DNA of 64,000 nucleotides from Treponema sp. Its GTDB lineage: Bacteria; Spirochaetota; Spirochaetia; Treponematales; Treponemataceae. The notes below the pieces were generated by a model that saw nothing but the letters and a program-made list of their open reading frames with translations, made no database searches and was not told the DNA's origin. The stretch covers positions 68,642-132,641 of the forward strand of contig JAFUFU010000008.1 in assembly GCA_017469785.1 (NCBI GenBank), in the 5' to 3' direction. Positions 34,873-44,860 of this stretch are shown here, in pieces; within the stretch, counting starts at the first letter, position 1, and each line of letters begins with the position of its first letter. The translations under genes were made by a program, and so were the position numbers.

Positions 34873-36279
34873 TTATTTTTTTTCTGAAAGTTTTTTTGCC
34901 ACCGTCAGGAGCTGTTCTTTCGTGTTCATCGCCGGATCGTCAAGGACGCACTGAAACAGCTCGTTCAGGATTGCGCCCATCCGTTTGCCGGGCTGGATTC
35001 CTGAATTTATCAGGTCTTTTCCGTTGACAGCCAGGTCCCTGAGCGAGAGGGCCGTGTTTTTTGAATCGATCGCGGAAATCCTGTCCCTGAGGGCAAGCAG
35101 CGATTTTACGCCGCCGCTGGTGTGTTCTGCTTTGCGGCGGTATTTTCCGTACATGTCTGCAAGCCTGAGGTCGAGCAAATCATCCAGGTTTTCTTTTCCA
35201 ACCTTTACGATGAATCTTCTCACTGCGGCGTCTGACCAGTTCTCTTCAAAATGAAACATGTGCTGCCTTACAAGGTGTTCGACTCTGTCCGTTACCGCAT
35301 TTGGAAATTTGAGCCTGGGGAGAACGGTTCGAACGATATCCGCAGAGTATTCTTCATGACGGTAAAAATGCACTATATCCGTGAAGGAGCCTGAGCCCGC
35401 CGGAAATTCCCGCTTCTCGATTGTTTTTGCAGGCTTTTTCCCGACGTCGTGGAACAAGGCTGCCAGACGGACGACAAGCTTGTCTTTAGGGGCTCCGTCG
35501 CAGGCGTACAGATTGTGGTCAAGCACGTCAAATTCGTGGAAGCCGCGCAGGTCTGTCTGCTCGCACCCGCGGCACTCTGCCAGCTCCGGAATGAACATCT
35601 TTAGTATGCCGCTTTCTTCCATGCGGTGGAGGGCTATGGACGGCTCTTCGGTCATGAGAATCTTTTCAAATTCGACCCTGAACCGCTCCAGCGAAATTGA
35701 GCTTATTTTCTGCAGGACTTCAGGGAGCCTGATTGCCTCGTACGTGTTTTTTTCGATTTCAAAATTGAGCTGGCTGGAAAATCGGATTGCACGAATCGGA
35801 CGAAGGCCGTCTTCAAGGAAGCGATCCCGGGATTCTCCGACAGTCCGAATTATTTTTGATTTTATGTCTCTCTGTCCGTCAAAGGGGTCTATGAGCGTGC
35901 CGTCGGTAAGGGAAGCCGCGATGGCGTTCATCGTAAAATCCCTGCGCGAGAGATCGTCCTCAAGCGTCGCGTCGAAACTTACGCTGTCGGGATGCCTGCC
36001 GTCCGAGTATCCGGATTCGCTTCTGAATGTCGTCGCCTCTATTTCTTTTCCCATGAAATGTATGGTAACGGTTCCGTGGGCTATTCCCGTGGGAATGACC
36101 CTGTGAAATATGCGCATTATCTGTTCTGGCCTTGCGTTTGTGGTGATGTCCCAGTCAGACGCCGCTTTTTTGAGAAGGACGTCCCGTACGGCACCTCCGA
36201 CGAGATAGGCCTTAAATCCGTTTTTCAGAAATATCTCGTTGAGCTTGCGCAATGTGTCTGGAATCATTATGGATTTCAT
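34873..36279 (-). CDS. cca: CCA tRNA nucleotidyltransferase with HD domain
   Basis: Adds or repairs the CCA end of tRNAs, needed here because none of the tRNAs in the window encode CCA. 468 aa. The class II nucleotidyltransferase head reads YLVGGAVRDVLL with catalytic SDWDIT; DDLSRRDFTMNA is motif C/D, and LRPIRAIRFSSQLNFEIE is the flexible-loop and helix region. An HD domain (RLAALFHDVGKKPAKT) follows. The ATG lies 6 nt after TATAAT without Shine-Dalgarno, and that promoter overlaps the 3' end of the upstream gene. Confidence 0.94.
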   Translation of the reverse strand: MKSIMIPDTLRKLNEIFLKNGFKAYLVGGAVRDVLLKKAASDWDITTNARPEQIMRIFHRVIPTGIAHGTVTIHFMGKEIEATTFRSESGYSDGRHPDSVSFDATLEDDLSRRDFTMNAIAASLTDGTLIDPFDGQRDIKSKIIRTVGESRDRFLEDGLRPIRAIRFSSQLNFEIEKNTYEAIRLPEVLQKISSISLERFRVEFEKILMTEEPSIALHRMEESGILKMFIPELAECRGCEQTDLRGFHEFDVLDHNLYACDGAPKDKLVVRLAALFHDVGKKPAKTIEKREFPAGSGSFTDIVHFYRHEEYSADIVRTVLPRLKFPNAVTDRVEHLVRQHMFHFEENWSDAAVRRFIVKVGKENLDDLLDLRLADMYGKYRRKAEHTSGGVKSLLALRDRISAIDSKNTALSLRDLAVNGKDLINSGIQPGKRMGAILNELFQCVLDDPAMNTKEQLLTVAKKLSEKK

Positions 36280-36285
36280 GGCTCA

Positions 36286-36313
36286 ATTATATCAAAAAGA
36301 GATTCCTTCTGAA
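36286..36313 (-). promoter_or_regulatory. Leaderless-type promoter of cca
   Basis: Minus strand TTCAGA (36308-36313), a 16-nt spacer and a perfect TATAAT (36286-36291), then six nucleotides (TGAGCC) to ATG at 36279. Confidence 0.5.
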
Positions 36314-36738
36314 AGTAAATTTACGGCAAGTGAAAAGATTGTGAACGCAAGACTGAGCGCAAAAATGATTATGTAGCAGAAGAGATGCGGGGCAAGCTTG
36401 AAGAAGCGGTCTTTTATGAGATAGAAAATGCACTCAAGAGCCGCAAGGGCCGAGAAAAAAAGCAGGGCGATGGCATTGCAGCTCATGATGTTCAGTATGA
36501 GAATGAGGTTTGAGTCCAGAAAAGTCTGCCTGTTCCCGGTGATGAAAAAAAAAGTGATGGCTGCGAGGGTGAAGGAGAGGAAGACTGTCGCGCGCCGGGT
36601 TAGACGTAGAAGGGTGGGAATCCGCCGTTTTTTCCCGGTGAAAGCCGGCTGCTCCTGAATCCGGGGAGCGTGGACCGGTTCTTCCTCAACGACTTCAAGT
36701 TCAGGAATGTCTTCTGTTTCATCGGCTGCTTCTGCCAT
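36292..36738 (-). CDS. Small integral membrane protein of unknown function
   Basis: 148 aa. Residues 1-35 are acidic (ETEDIPELEVVEEEP), a basic stretch follows (KKRRIPTLLRLTRRA), then three predicted membrane helices at about 49-66, 78-107 and 118-142. No family recognised. A purine-rich AAGGAG sits about 14 nt upstream of the ATG, too far for ideal pairing. It lies upstream of cca on the same strand with a 12-bp gap. Confidence 0.65.
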   Translation of the reverse strand: MAEAADETEDIPELEVVEEEPVHAPRIQEQPAFTGKKRRIPTLLRLTRRATVFLSFTLAAITFFFITGNRQTFLDSNLILILNIMSCNAIALLFFSALAALECIFYLIKDRFFKLAPHLFCYIIIFALSLAFTIFSLAVNLLSEGISF

Positions 36739-36824
36739 TTTTTATTGAACACGCTCCTTCAAAAGGTTATAATCAGCCATTCTATCATAAAATACATTTA
36801 TAAAAAAGATGTCGGGAGTTTTAC

Positions 36825-37205
36825 ATGTCAGAAAGATTGTTTGCAATACGCGGCGCTACAGGGGCTGACAATACGGCTGAGTCCATCAAAGAGAATGTGT
36901 GCGAGATGTGCCTCAGGCTGTTCTCCGAGAACGGTCTCTCTCAAAAGGATTTCGTGTCGATTCAGTTCACCGTAACAGAAGACCTTGATGCCCTTAATCC
37001 GGCGGCCGCCCTCAGGAAGGGGCAGGACGCATTCGATGTGTCCTCAATTCCTCTTTTCTGCTCTCAGGAGCCGCGTATTGTCGGCTCCCCGGAAAAGATG
37101 ATCCGCGTAATGATTACGGTCTACATGGATTCTTCCGCAAAGCCGATTCCGGTCTATATCAACGGCGGGGAAAGGCTCCGTCCAGATTTTGCGAAAAAAA
37201 ATTAA
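36825..37205 (+). CDS. aroH: Chorismate mutase, AroH type
   Basis: Converts chorismate to prephenate for Phe/Tyr synthesis. 126 aa, the length of monofunctional AroH. Conserved AIRGATGADNT near the start (active-site Arg), FTVTEDLDALNPAAALR, and IPLFCSQEP ... RVMITVY match the trimeric Bacillus-type fold. GGGAG is upstream of the ATG. Standalone gene between cca and the tRNA pair; no other aromatic-pathway gene is nearby. Confidence 0.92.
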   Translation: MSERLFAIRGATGADNTAESIKENVCEMCLRLFSENGLSQKDFVSIQFTVTEDLDALNPAAALRKGQDAFDVSSIPLFCSQEPRIVGSPEKMIRVMITVYMDSSAKPIPVYINGGERLRPDFAKKN

Positions 37206-37223
37206 AAAAAAATTATTTCGCTA

Positions 37224-37252
37224 TTGACATTTTTTTTTCAGTCAGATAATAT
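37224..37252 (+). promoter_or_regulatory. Promoter of the tRNA-Thr/tRNA-Tyr unit
   Basis: Perfect TTGACA (37224-37229), then TAATAT (37247-37252) at 17-nt spacing; GATAAT two bases earlier is the alternative. It lies about 36 nt before tRNA-Thr. Confidence 0.7.
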
Positions 37253-37288
37253 ACATACATTCTTGAACGGCAACGTTAGGAAGTATCT

Positions 37289-37361
37289 GCTGCTTTAGCT
37301 CAGTTGGTAGAGCACGTGATTTGTAATCTCGGGGTCGTGGGTCCAAGTCCTACAAGCAGCT
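37289..37361 (+). tRNA. tRNA-Thr (anticodon TGT)
   Basis: 73-nt cloverleaf: acceptor GCTGCTT/AAGCAGC, D-arm TAGCTCAGTTGGTAGAGCA, anticodon loop ATTTGTAAT giving TGT, T-arm GTGGGTCCAAGTCCTAC. CCA not encoded. Only five T separate it from tRNA-Tyr. Confidence 0.95.
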
Positions 37362-37366
37362 TTTTT

Positions 37367-37448
37367 GGGGAGTTCGCATAGCGGCAATTGCGGCGGACTG
37401 TAAATCCGCTCCCTTTCGGGTTCGGGGGTCCGAGTCCCTCACTCCCCA
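37367..37448 (+). tRNA. tRNA-Tyr (anticodon GTA)
   Basis: 82-nt class II tRNA: acceptor GGGGAGT/ACTCCCC, anticodon loop ACTGTAAAT giving GTA, long variable arm CTCCCTTTCGGG, T-arm CGGGGGTCCGAGTCCCT. CCA not encoded. Co-transcribed with tRNA-Thr. Confidence 0.95.
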
Positions 37449-37464
37449 TTTTCTCTGATTCAGA

Positions 37465-37493
37465 AACGGTCCAGCTTCGGATCGTTTTTTTTT
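37465..37493 (+). terminator. Terminator of the tRNA-Thr/tRNA-Tyr unit
   Basis: AACGGTCC, loop AGCTTC, GGATCGTT (one G-T pair), followed by a run of T to 37493. Confidence 0.9.
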
Positions 37494-37632
37494 ATTTTAA
37501 ATCCTTTTCTGTGCTGGCGGGTCATTGCAGTTGCAGGATTATCTTTGACAAATGCCTTTTTACTGATTATAATAAAAGGGAATTTTGTTGCTGTGTCATT
37601 CGTTGATGCCGCAATAAGAGTTGGGGTCACCG

Positions 37633-38571
37633 GTGAATATACAATTTTGGGGAGTGAGAGGGTCGTTACCGACTCCGTTATCAGCGCAGCAGGTTCGGGC
37701 GAAGATTTTTGCCGCACTGCACCGAATAAGCGTCAAGGATCTTGAGTCAGACGAGACAAAGGAACAGTTCATTGATTCTTTGCCCTGGTGGATTTCAGGG
37801 ACCGTTGGCGGGAACACCCCATGCGTTGAAATCACCCTCAAATCCGGTGCGCATCTGGTTTTCGACGCTGGTTCCGGCATGCGTGTCATGGGGAAACTTT
37901 CAGAACCGCCGGCAGACAAGCATTACCATCTTTTCATGTCGCATTTCCACTGGGATCATATTCAGGGACTCCCGTTTTTTGACAGCGCCTACAATCCCAC
38001 TGTCATTTTTGAAATTTATTCTCCTTTCCGCGACATGAAGGAATATCTTGCCAAACAGATGGTTGCCCCGTATTATCCGGTTGACTTTTCTGCCATCCAA
38101 AATCATTTCAATTTCCACTGCATCGAGCCTGGTCAGGTTCTTAAAATCGGCGGAGCGGAAATTTCCTGTGTAAAAATGTCCCATCCGGGGGATTCTTACT
38201 CATATTCAGTTGTGGAGGACGGCCATAAATTCGTCTATGCCACAGATATCGAATTGGGCTCGAAGGATTTTGTCCACACTGATGACCGCTCGAAAATTTT
38301 TTCAGAGGCGGATGCGATTCTCATTGATTCTCAGTACACCGTCGAGGAGGCCTTGCGCAAGGTCAACTGGGGGCACTCTGCCTTCTGTTATGCGATTGAT
38401 TTTGCGGCCGCATGGAAAATCAAAAAAATGTTCATGTTTCACCATGAGCCAACTTACGATGACCGCAAGCTCAACACCATTCTTGAATCGGCGAAATGGT
38501 ATGCGAATTACATTTCCGGCGACTCGCTGGAAATTGACATTGCGCGGGAAGGGGTGTCTGTCGAGCTATGA
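37633..38571 (+). CDS. Metallo-beta-lactamase-fold hydrolase
   Basis: 312 aa from GTG 37633 (N-terminus NIQFWGVRGSLPTP), preceded by TTGGGG at suitable distance; a TTG four codons earlier is a weaker choice. The metal site is MSHFHWDHIQGLPFF (HxHxDH), with further ligands in KMSHPGDSYSYSV and YATDIELG. N-terminal FWGVRGS and TPCVEI are typical of a PhnP/RNase Z-like subgroup often near signalling genes. The substrate is unknown. ATGA overlap with the small downstream gene indicates an operon running through mltG, dnaG and rpoD. Confidence 0.88.
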   Translation: MNIQFWGVRGSLPTPLSAQQVRAKIFAALHRISVKDLESDETKEQFIDSLPWWISGTVGGNTPCVEITLKSGAHLVFDAGSGMRVMGKLSEPPADKHYHLFMSHFHWDHIQGLPFFDSAYNPTVIFEIYSPFRDMKEYLAKQMVAPYYPVDFSAIQNHFNFHCIEPGQVLKIGGAEISCVKMSHPGDSYSYSVVEDGHKFVYATDIELGSKDFVHTDDRSKIFSEADAILIDSQYTVEEALRKVNWGHSAFCYAIDFAAAWKIKKMFMFHHEPTYDDRKLNTILESAKWYANYISGDSLEIDIAREGVSVEL

Positions 38572-38768
38572 CCGGTAAACTGACTTTCCCCAAAACAGAG
38601 TTTTCGCTCTCGTATAACTTCACCGAGCGTGAGATACGCAATCTTGCAAAATTCCTTAGAAATAATCAGGAATCGCTTCCCGATGCTCTGATTCCCTTTG
38701 CCACAAAAGTCGAGCGGGCGGTTTATGATTCAATGTCGATTGACGAAGCCGAGGCCTTCTATTCATGA
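38568..38768 (+). CDS. Small conserved hypothetical protein
   Basis: 66 aa: MTGKLTFPKTEFSLSYNFTE, then a helical region rich in charged residues ending SIDEAEAFYS. No domain recognised and no membrane segment. Tight 4-bp overlaps on both sides (ATGA with the hydrolase, ATGA with mltG) and similar codon use argue that it is a real gene. It may be a small regulator or adaptor; no function assigned. Confidence 0.65.
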   Translation: MTGKLTFPKTEFSLSYNFTEREIRNLAKFLRNNQESLPDALIPFATKVERAVYDSMSIDEAEAFYS

Positions 38769-39838
38769 AAAAAAACAAACGGAAAAAGAACCCTGTTCTT
38801 TCCTTCTTATTTTCTTCCTTCTGTTGCATTCTTCTTGCGATTCTTGCCTGTTTTCTTGCGTTCCGGGTGTCTCTTTCGGCACCGGATTCGGAGGCTCAGG
38901 CTAAGTCTGTGAGGGTTGAAATCCCTTCAGGGGCAAGCATCTCCAGGATTGCGGGAATCCTTGCTGAGAACGGGCTTGTCCGCTCTGACAGGGCTTTTTA
39001 TCTTGCCGCCCGCTTTCCATGCCTCTCTTTCAGAAAAACCGTTCCTCTCCTGAAGTCCGGCTATTACACCCTGTCTTCGGCCATGGATGTTTCCCAGATA
39101 ATGGACATCCTTGAATTCGGCATTCAGGATGTCGCTAAGGTTTCCATCCCGGAGGGCTTTACCATCAGGAAAATCGCTTCGCTCCTGGAAAAAAACAAAA
39201 TCTGCCCCGCCGATGATTTCGTGGCCGCGGCCTACAACGAGGTTCTTCTCGAAAAATACGGTATTCCCTCCCATTCATTTGAGGGCTTTCTTTTTCCCGA
39301 TACATATTATTTCGCTCCCGAAATGCGCGCGGAGGACGTCCTTTTGTTGATGGTGGAGGCTTTTTTCACTCGCATATCGGAGATTCCGTATTTTGCAGGA
39401 AAGTCGCCGTCGCAGTTTTATGAGACGCTTGTGCTTGCATCAATCGTCGAGCGTGAGTACCGTCTTGCAGAGGAGGCTCCGCTCATTGCGAGCGTGTTCA
39501 GAAACCGCATCGACGCTGGCGTCGGTCTCTATTCCTGCGCCACGATTGAATATATCATAACTGAAATTCAAGGGCGTCCTCATCCGGACGTGATTACCTA
39601 TGACGACCTCAAAATCGACAGTCCCTATAACACTTACAAGTGGGCGGCGCTTCCGCCGACGCCGATTTCAAACCCGGGCCTTGTCGCCCTTGACGCCGCG
39701 GCAAATTCCCCGGAGACGGATTACTTTTATTTTACGCTCACAGACTCCGCGGCCGGAAGGCATACATTTTCCAAGTCCTTCAACGCCCATGTAAAGGCCG
39801 GAACCCAGTTCAGAACGAAGCAGAGCGGAACCAATTAA
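38765..39838 (+). CDS. mltG: Endolytic murein transglycosylase MltG (YceG)
   Basis: 357 aa inner-membrane enzyme that cuts nascent glycan strands and ends peptidoglycan polymerisation. An N-terminal basic segment and one membrane helix (FLFSSFCCILLAILACFLAF region, about 11-34) are followed by a LysM-like subdomain (EIPSGASISRIAGILAENGL). The catalytic domain has FEGFLFPDTYYFAPE, LASIVEREYRLAEE (catalytic Glu in VERE) and SPYNTYKWAALPPTPISNPG. Length agrees with E. coli MltG (340 aa). It lies 4 bp before dnaG. Confidence 0.93.
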   Translation: MKKNKRKKNPVLSFLFSSFCCILLAILACFLAFRVSLSAPDSEAQAKSVRVEIPSGASISRIAGILAENGLVRSDRAFYLAARFPCLSFRKTVPLLKSGYYTLSSAMDVSQIMDILEFGIQDVAKVSIPEGFTIRKIASLLEKNKICPADDFVAAAYNEVLLEKYGIPSHSFEGFLFPDTYYFAPEMRAEDVLLLMVEAFFTRISEIPYFAGKSPSQFYETLVLASIVEREYRLAEEAPLIASVFRNRIDAGVGLYSCATIEYIITEIQGRPHPDVITYDDLKIDSPYNTYKWAALPPTPISNPGLVALDAAANSPETDYFYFTLTDSAAGRHTFSKSFNAHVKAGTQFRTKQSGTN

Positions 39839-39842
39839 AAAT

Positions 39843-41669
39843 ATGGAAGGCAAGATTTCCCAGGAAACTATAGACTCAGTCGCCTCTCAGGCTGACATCG
39901 TTTCTGTTGTCAGCGATTACGTGCAGCTTGAAAACCGGGGAAATCAATGGTGGGGCTGCTGTCCATTTCATCATGAAAAAACGCCGTCTTTCTGTGTAAC
40001 TCCTGACAAGCGTATGTACTACTGTTTCGGCTGTCACGCAGGCGGCGGGACCATCCAATTTGTCATGGAAATGGAAAAACTCCGCTTTCCCGAGGCCGTA
40101 AAGCTTCTCGCCCGGAAATTCAACATTGAAGTCAAATATACGGGAAATTACACGCCCCAGGCGGAGCGCTATGACAATACGAAGGAGCTGTACATAGATT
40201 TGTACAACCGCGTCGCCGACATGTTTCATTACGGTCTTTTAAAGACCGAGGCTGGAAAGTTCGCCCTGGAATACATTACGAAGCGGGGAATCACGATTGA
40301 GACTATCGAAAAATTCAAGCTCGGCTACTCGCCATCGGATCGTACGTGGCTCAAGAAATTTCTCAGAAGCAAGAATTTCAGCGATGATTTCCTTGCAAAA
40401 TCAGGCTTGTTCAGCAAAAAATACCCGGACATAGCTTTCTTTTCCGACAGGCTCATGTTTCCAATTTTTGACAGGAGGGGGCAGGCCGTTGCCTTTGGAG
40501 GACGTTTCCTGAGGGGAAATCCAGACAAAAGCCCGAAATACCTCAATTCCGGAGATTTGATTCAATATCAGAAGGGTGAGACTCTGTATGCCTTCAATTT
40601 CGCGAAACAGGCAATCCGCGAGAATAAAAAAGTGATTTTTTGCGAGGGGTATATGGACTGCATCGCCTATCACCAGTGCGGGATAACCTATGCCGTCGCA
40701 CCCTTGGGAACGGCGCTCACCGAGGACCAGATAAAAATCGTGAGGGGCTTTGCCGACACGATACTGCTTTCTTTTGACTCGGACGGGGCGGGTCAGGCGG
40801 CAACTCAGCGGGCCATCCTCATGTGCAGGAGTCAGGGGCTTACGGTCAAGATTATCCGTCTGCACAATGCGAAAGATCCTGCAGAAATTATGCTAAATTT
40901 CGGTCCCGAAACCTTGACGAATGAAGTCAATTCCGCTATGTTAGATAGTGATTATCTGTTGAGTTTTCTGTCACAAAAGTATCAAAAAGATACACCAGAG
41001 GGAAAAGCCAAGTTCGCCCTTGATTTTTTCCCATATATTGATGCGTTACAGACCGATATACAGAAAGAATCAAGTCTGGCACTCTTGGGGCGGACTTTAA
41101 ACATTTCCCTTGAGGCCATAAAAAAGGATTTCAACAATCGTAACGATGTAAAAAAACGAGCTCTCAGCTTACCTGCGGAAAATCGTACTGCGGTCCAGAG
41201 TGAGGTTATCGTCAATTCTGAATTCCGTGCCGTCCTTGCGGTTCTGTCCGATACAAGTCAGTTTGAACTGATGCGGACTCGTTTGACAGCGGATGATTTT
41301 GAAAACCCTTTTGCGAAAACTTTGTTTTCAATTCTTATGGAGTGTTACGACGCGGGAGATTTATCTTTTGTTTCTGTGCTAAACCGGTGCGATAATGAGG
41401 GCATAAAACGGAAAGTCACTGAGTCAGTTTCCCGTGGGGAATTTTCTCAGTATACGGCTCAATCAGTCGCAGAGAGCATTGAACAGCTAGAAATAAACAG
41501 CCTGAAACGCAAGCGCAAGGCTATTCTTCGGCAGATGGGCGCGTTACAGGGGCAGCTCAGCATTCCGGCAAATCAAGAACTGATGACAAAGCTATTCGAG
41601 CAGAAAAAGCTGATTGATGAAAAAATTAACAAAAAAGGACTGGAATATGGATCAGGAACTGGATCCTAA
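39843..41669 (+). CDS. dnaG: DNA primase
   Basis: Synthesises replication primers. 608 aa. The CHC2 zinc finger ([12 protein letters not shown] ... [10 protein letters not shown]) is at about 38-66 and the catalytic core has FGGRFL and [16 protein letters not shown]. The TOPRIM acidic motif [13 protein letters not shown] follows, and the C-terminal ~170 residues are the divergent helicase-binding part. No clear Shine-Dalgarno precedes the ATG, which is 4 bp after mltG. The gene overlaps rpoD by 23 bp, a tightly packed version of the macromolecular-synthesis operon lacking rpsU. Confidence 0.95.
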   Translation: MEGKISQETIDSVASQADIVSVVSDYVQLENRGNQWWGCCPFHHEKTPSFCVTPDKRMYYCFGCHAGGGTIQFVMEMEKLRFPEAVKLLARKFNIEVKYTGNYTPQAERYDNTKELYIDLYNRVADMFHYGLLKTEAGKFALEYITKRGITIETIEKFKLGYSPSDRTWLKKFLRSKNFSDDFLAKSGLFSKKYPDIAFFSDRLMFPIFDRRGQAVAFGGRFLRGNPDKSPKYLNSGDLIQYQKGETLYAFNFAKQAIRENKKVIFCEGYMDCIAYHQCGITYAVAPLGTALTEDQIKIVRGFADTILLSFDSDGAGQAATQRAILMCRSQGLTVKIIRLHNAKDPAEIMLNFGPETLTNEVNSAMLDSDYLLSFLSQKYQKDTPEGKAKFALDFFPYIDALQTDIQKESSLALLGRTLNISLEAIKKDFNNRNDVKKRALSLPAENRTAVQSEVIVNSEFRAVLAVLSDTSQFELMRTRLTADDFENPFAKTLFSILMECYDAGDLSFVSVLNRCDNEGIKRKVTESVSRGEFSQYTAQSVAESIEQLEINSLKRKRKAILRQMGALQGQLSIPANQELMTKLFEQKKLIDEKINKKGLEYGSGTGS

Positions 41670-43422
41670 AGTTGAAAAACTTTTAGAATATGCTAAGGAC
41701 AAGCAGATTATTTCCTGGGACGAAATCAATGAAATCCTCGGGCAGGATTTTGTAAATTCTCCCAAAATGGAAGATGTGCTTCAACTTTTAACCCAGAACA
41801 ACATTCAGATTATGACAGATCTGGATGAAGATGCCGATGCGGATGACGAAGAGCTGCTTGATGACGATGATGACGTAGAGGGTGTAGGGGAAAGCGAGGA
41901 CGAGCTCAGTGCGGCCCGGCTCGTAAACGGCGACAAGGATTCGAATGTCGATGACCCCATCCGCCTGTATCTCCGTGAAATCGGCAAGGAAAAGCTTCTT
42001 ACCGCAGAACAGGAAGTTACCTATTCAAAACAGATGGAAGACGGCGAGAATATCATCAAGGATGTTATCAAAAAGTCCGGCATGATGATTCCTGAATTCT
42101 TTGCTATCTGCCAGAAAGCTTTTGCAAAAATAGATCCTCATGAGCCGGGAAAAGCCCGCAAGGAAATAAACGAAGCTCAGGCAGAAAAACGCCGTCTCAA
42201 GAGCTATTACGGTGAAAACCTCAAAGCCTGCAAGGAAAACATGAAGGTTTACATGAACCTGAAACGCCAGCTTTTTGAGGCAAACCAGTCCCGCGAGATT
42301 TTTGAGAACGAGCAGATTATCGAGCTGCGTGCAAGAATCCTTCCGGAACTCCAGAAAATCGACATTCAGTCAGAAGAAATTGACAAATTCAGCGCGAAAT
42401 TCGTTGAGGCTACTCAGAAAATCAGTGAATTCCGCCACAAGCAGGAGCACAAAATGCGCGAGTTGCGTATTTCAAACCCTGCTGAGCTCAGAAGCCTCGG
42501 TCGCCGTCTTGCCATTCACTCTGAGGCTGTCAAGCTTGAGAATGAGCTTGGCTTGAAAAGCGATGAAATCCGCGATATATACACGCAGATTCAGAAAATT
42601 GACCGCAAGCTCCGCCGCATGGAGTACGATTTCGAGAATAATGTGGAAGAGATCCTTGAGATGGCGGACGAAATCGAGCGCGGCCGAAAAATGCTTGAAA
42701 AAGCAAAAAACAAGCTTATAAACGCCAATTTGCGACTGGTCGTTTCAATCGCAAAGAAATACACGAACCGTGGCTTGCAGTTCTTTGACCTTGTTCAGGA
42801 AGGAAATATCGGTCTTATCAAGGCCGTCGAGAAGTTTGAGTACCGCAAGGGTTACAAATTCTCAACCTATGCCACATGGTGGATCCGGCAGGCAATCACC
42901 CGCTCAATCTCAGATCAGGCCCGCACGATTCGTGTTCCAGTCCACATGATTGAGCAGATTAACAAGGTCGTGCGGGAGGGACGCCAGCTCATGCAGAAAC
43001 TCGGCCGAGAACCGACTGACGAGGAGATAGCGCAGCAGCTCGGCTGGCCTGTCACCCGCGTCAAGCAGGTCAAGAACGTTGCCCGCGAACCGATATCTCT
43101 TGAAACGCCGATTGGCGAGGAAGAGGACTCACAGCTGGGAGATTTCATCGAGGATAAGGATGTTGAGAATCCGGCAAATCAGACGGCATATACGCTCCTT
43201 CAGGAGCAGCTGCGCACGGTTCTCAGCACATTGCCGGCGCGAGAGCAGGAAGTCCTTAAAATGCGCTTCGGTCTAGATGACGGATACAGCCTCACTCTTG
43301 AGGAGGTCGGCTTGTACTTCAATGTCACCCGAGAGCGAATCCGGCAGATTGAAGCGAAGGCATTGCGCCGGCTCCGACATCCGCGCCGGGCCAGTGGTCT
43401 CAGGGATTACATCGAAATGTAG
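41647..43422 (+). CDS. rpoD: RNA polymerase primary sigma factor
   Basis: 591 aa from ATG 41647, which has AAAGGAC upstream; an ATG at 41614 would add 11 residues inside dnaG. Region 1.1 is followed by a very acidic run ([17 protein letters not shown], about 60-76), then region 1.2 ([20 protein letters not shown]) and a nonconserved insert of about 220 residues. Region 2 ([36 protein letters not shown]), region 3, and region 4 with helix-turn-helix ([20 protein letters not shown]) complete it. It should recognise the TTGACA/TATAAT promoters seen throughout the window. Confidence 0.96.
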   Translation: MDQELDPKVEKLLEYAKDKQIISWDEINEILGQDFVNSPKMEDVLQLLTQNNIQIMTDLDEDADADDEELLDDDDDVEGVGESEDELSAARLVNGDKDSNVDDPIRLYLREIGKEKLLTAEQEVTYSKQMEDGENIIKDVIKKSGMMIPEFFAICQKAFAKIDPHEPGKARKEINEAQAEKRRLKSYYGENLKACKENMKVYMNLKRQLFEANQSREIFENEQIIELRARILPELQKIDIQSEEIDKFSAKFVEATQKISEFRHKQEHKMRELRISNPAELRSLGRRLAIHSEAVKLENELGLKSDEIRDIYTQIQKIDRKLRRMEYDFENNVEEILEMADEIERGRKMLEKAKNKLINANLRLVVSIAKKYTNRGLQFFDLVQEGNIGLIKAVEKFEYRKGYKFSTYATWWIRQAITRSISDQARTIRVPVHMIEQINKVVREGRQLMQKLGREPTDEEIAQQLGWPVTRVKQVKNVAREPISLETPIGEEEDSQLGDFIEDKDVENPANQTAYTLLQEQLRTVLSTLPAREQEVLKMRFGLDDGYSLTLEEVGLYFNVTRERIRQIEAKALRRLRHPRRASGLRDYIEM

Positions 43423-43458
43423 CTCTTGTGACTGTAAATTGAAATAAAATATAAAATA

Positions 43459-43496
43459 AAATAGCCGTGCATAATAGACAAGGACGGCTATTTTTT
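43459..43496 (+). terminator. Terminator of rpoD
   Basis: ATAGCCGT (43461-43468) pairs with ACGGCTAT (43484-43491) across a 15-nt loop, with T after the stem and A before it. Confidence 0.82.
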
Positions 43497-43556
43497 ATAT
43501 ACTTTTGCGATACATTAATCGGAATTTTAAATTCTGGAACTTGAGGTCTTTTAACT

Positions 43557-44444
43557 ATGGAAATGACAGAAGTTTTTGACAAACTTAAATCTCTTCAGGA
43601 GGTTTTGGTCGAAAAATACGATTTAGAGAAAAAAATCGTGTCTTCGCCAAAGCAGCTTGATTCTCAGGACGAGCTTCTTGCCCGTCTTAAGAAAGAATAT
43701 ATCGAAAAAAACAAAAGCTACGAAGAAGTAAAATCAGAGGTTGAGCGTCTTCGTGCAGAGCTTGCCGAAGCAGAGGCTTCCCGCGAGTCCGGTGAAAAGA
43801 ACATGGACAACATTACTTCACACCGTGAGTATGAGGCTTTGGATAAGCAGATTTCTGAGGCTACAGAAAAAGAAGCTGCCGTCCGCAAGGATTTGCAGCG
43901 TGAAGAAAAAAAACTTGCCGAGCTTAACGAGTCTCTCAAGGCTGACGAGAGCATGATTTCTTCTCAGGAAAAAGACTTGAACGAAAGCAAGTCGGCGCTT
44001 TCAGAGCAGATTCAGGGGTATAAGTCTCAGGTTGAAAACCTTGAGCAGCAGGAAGAGAACATCGTTTCTGTCCTCAATGGCGGCCTGAAAGAATTGAATC
44101 AGGATTCTGAGACTGTTTATAAATTCCAGCGTATCATTCAGCGAAATTCAGAAGGTATCGTTGCGGTTCGTAACGGCGTCTGCACTGGTTGCCAGATGAT
44201 TCTTCCGGGACAGTTCGCAAATGAAGTTCGTGACGGTGAGAAGATTCTCTTCTGTCCTTACTGTTCTCGAATCCTCTTCTATCAAGAAGTCAATGAGGAT
44301 GAGGCAGAAGATTATTCAACGCTCGAAGAAACAGGTAGCCTTGCTGATTTCGAGGACGAATTTGCTGATGAGCGAGAAGACGATGACATCGAAGAGAGCG
44401 AGAATGGTCTCGACGATGAAAAGTCAATGTCTTTTGATGACTAA
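43557..44444 (+). CDS. Coiled-coil protein with C4-type zinc ribbon
   Basis: 295 aa. Residues ~5-180 are a long coiled coil (for example KKEYIEKNKSYEEVKSEVER). A zf-RING_7/CT398-type zinc ribbon follows, with CTGCQMILPG and LFCPYCSRILF near 203-242, and a very acidic tail (EFADEREDDDIEESENG). The coiled-coil plus zinc-ribbon pair is widespread and thought to bind nucleic acid or act in secretion/assembly; the role is unsettled. The gene ends 25 bp before the RNase P RNA. TTGAGG lies about 10 nt before the ATG. Confidence 0.85.
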   Translation: MEMTEVFDKLKSLQEVLVEKYDLEKKIVSSPKQLDSQDELLARLKKEYIEKNKSYEEVKSEVERLRAELAEAEASRESGEKNMDNITSHREYEALDKQISEATEKEAAVRKDLQREEKKLAELNESLKADESMISSQEKDLNESKSALSEQIQGYKSQVENLEQQEENIVSVLNGGLKELNQDSETVYKFQRIIQRNSEGIVAVRNGVCTGCQMILPGQFANEVRDGEKILFCPYCSRILFYQEVNEDEAEDYSTLEETGSLADFEDEFADEREDDDIEESENGLDDEKSMSFDD

Positions 44445-44468
44445 AACAAAAAGATTTTCAGAAAAGAT

Positions 44469-44860
44469 ATAACCGTGCCTGATTTGCTGATGAAAGCAGA
44501 CTCGGGTGAGGAAAGTCCGGGCTCCACCGGAAAAAACGCCGGATAACAACCGGGCAGAAGAAGGAACTTGTTTATCAGTCCTTGTGGCTGTCAGCATAAG
44601 CCTTCCTTCTGACAGACAGTGCCACAGAAAATAAACCGCCTTCGGGTAAGGGTGAAAAGGTGAGGTAAGGGCTCACCGCGGTTTTGGCAACAGGACCGGC
44701 ATGGCAAACCTCGTTTGGAGCAAGGCCAAGCAGCGGTCAGGTTTTCCGGACTAATGGCCGCGGGTAGGCTGCTAAAGGCTTTTGGCAACAAAAGTTTCGG
44801 ATAGATGGTTATGCGCGCTTTTCTTTCTTTAGAAAATGCACAGGACAGAACCCGGCTTAT
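44469..44860 (+). ncRNA. rnpB: RNase P RNA, bacterial type A
   Basis: Catalytic RNA that trims tRNA 5' ends. The conserved core GAGGAAAGTCCGGGCTCCAC (P4 5' strand) is at 44508-44527 and ACAGAACCCGGCTTAT closes the 3' end. GGTAAGGGTGAAAAGGTGAG and GCAAACC are also typical, and the 3' loop region contains GGATAGATGG. P1 pairs ATAACCG at the 5' end with CGGCTTAT at the 3' end. Pairing can extend outward (AGAAAAGATA with TATCTTTTCT to 44870) into a stem followed by nine T, so the precursor's own P1 probably serves as the terminator. Confidence 0.95.

Noticed and set aside
35381..36106. 241-codon plus-strand open frame opposite cca
   Set aside because: Ser/Arg-rich translation typical of the reverse strand of a coding gene; cca motifs on the other strand are unambiguous.
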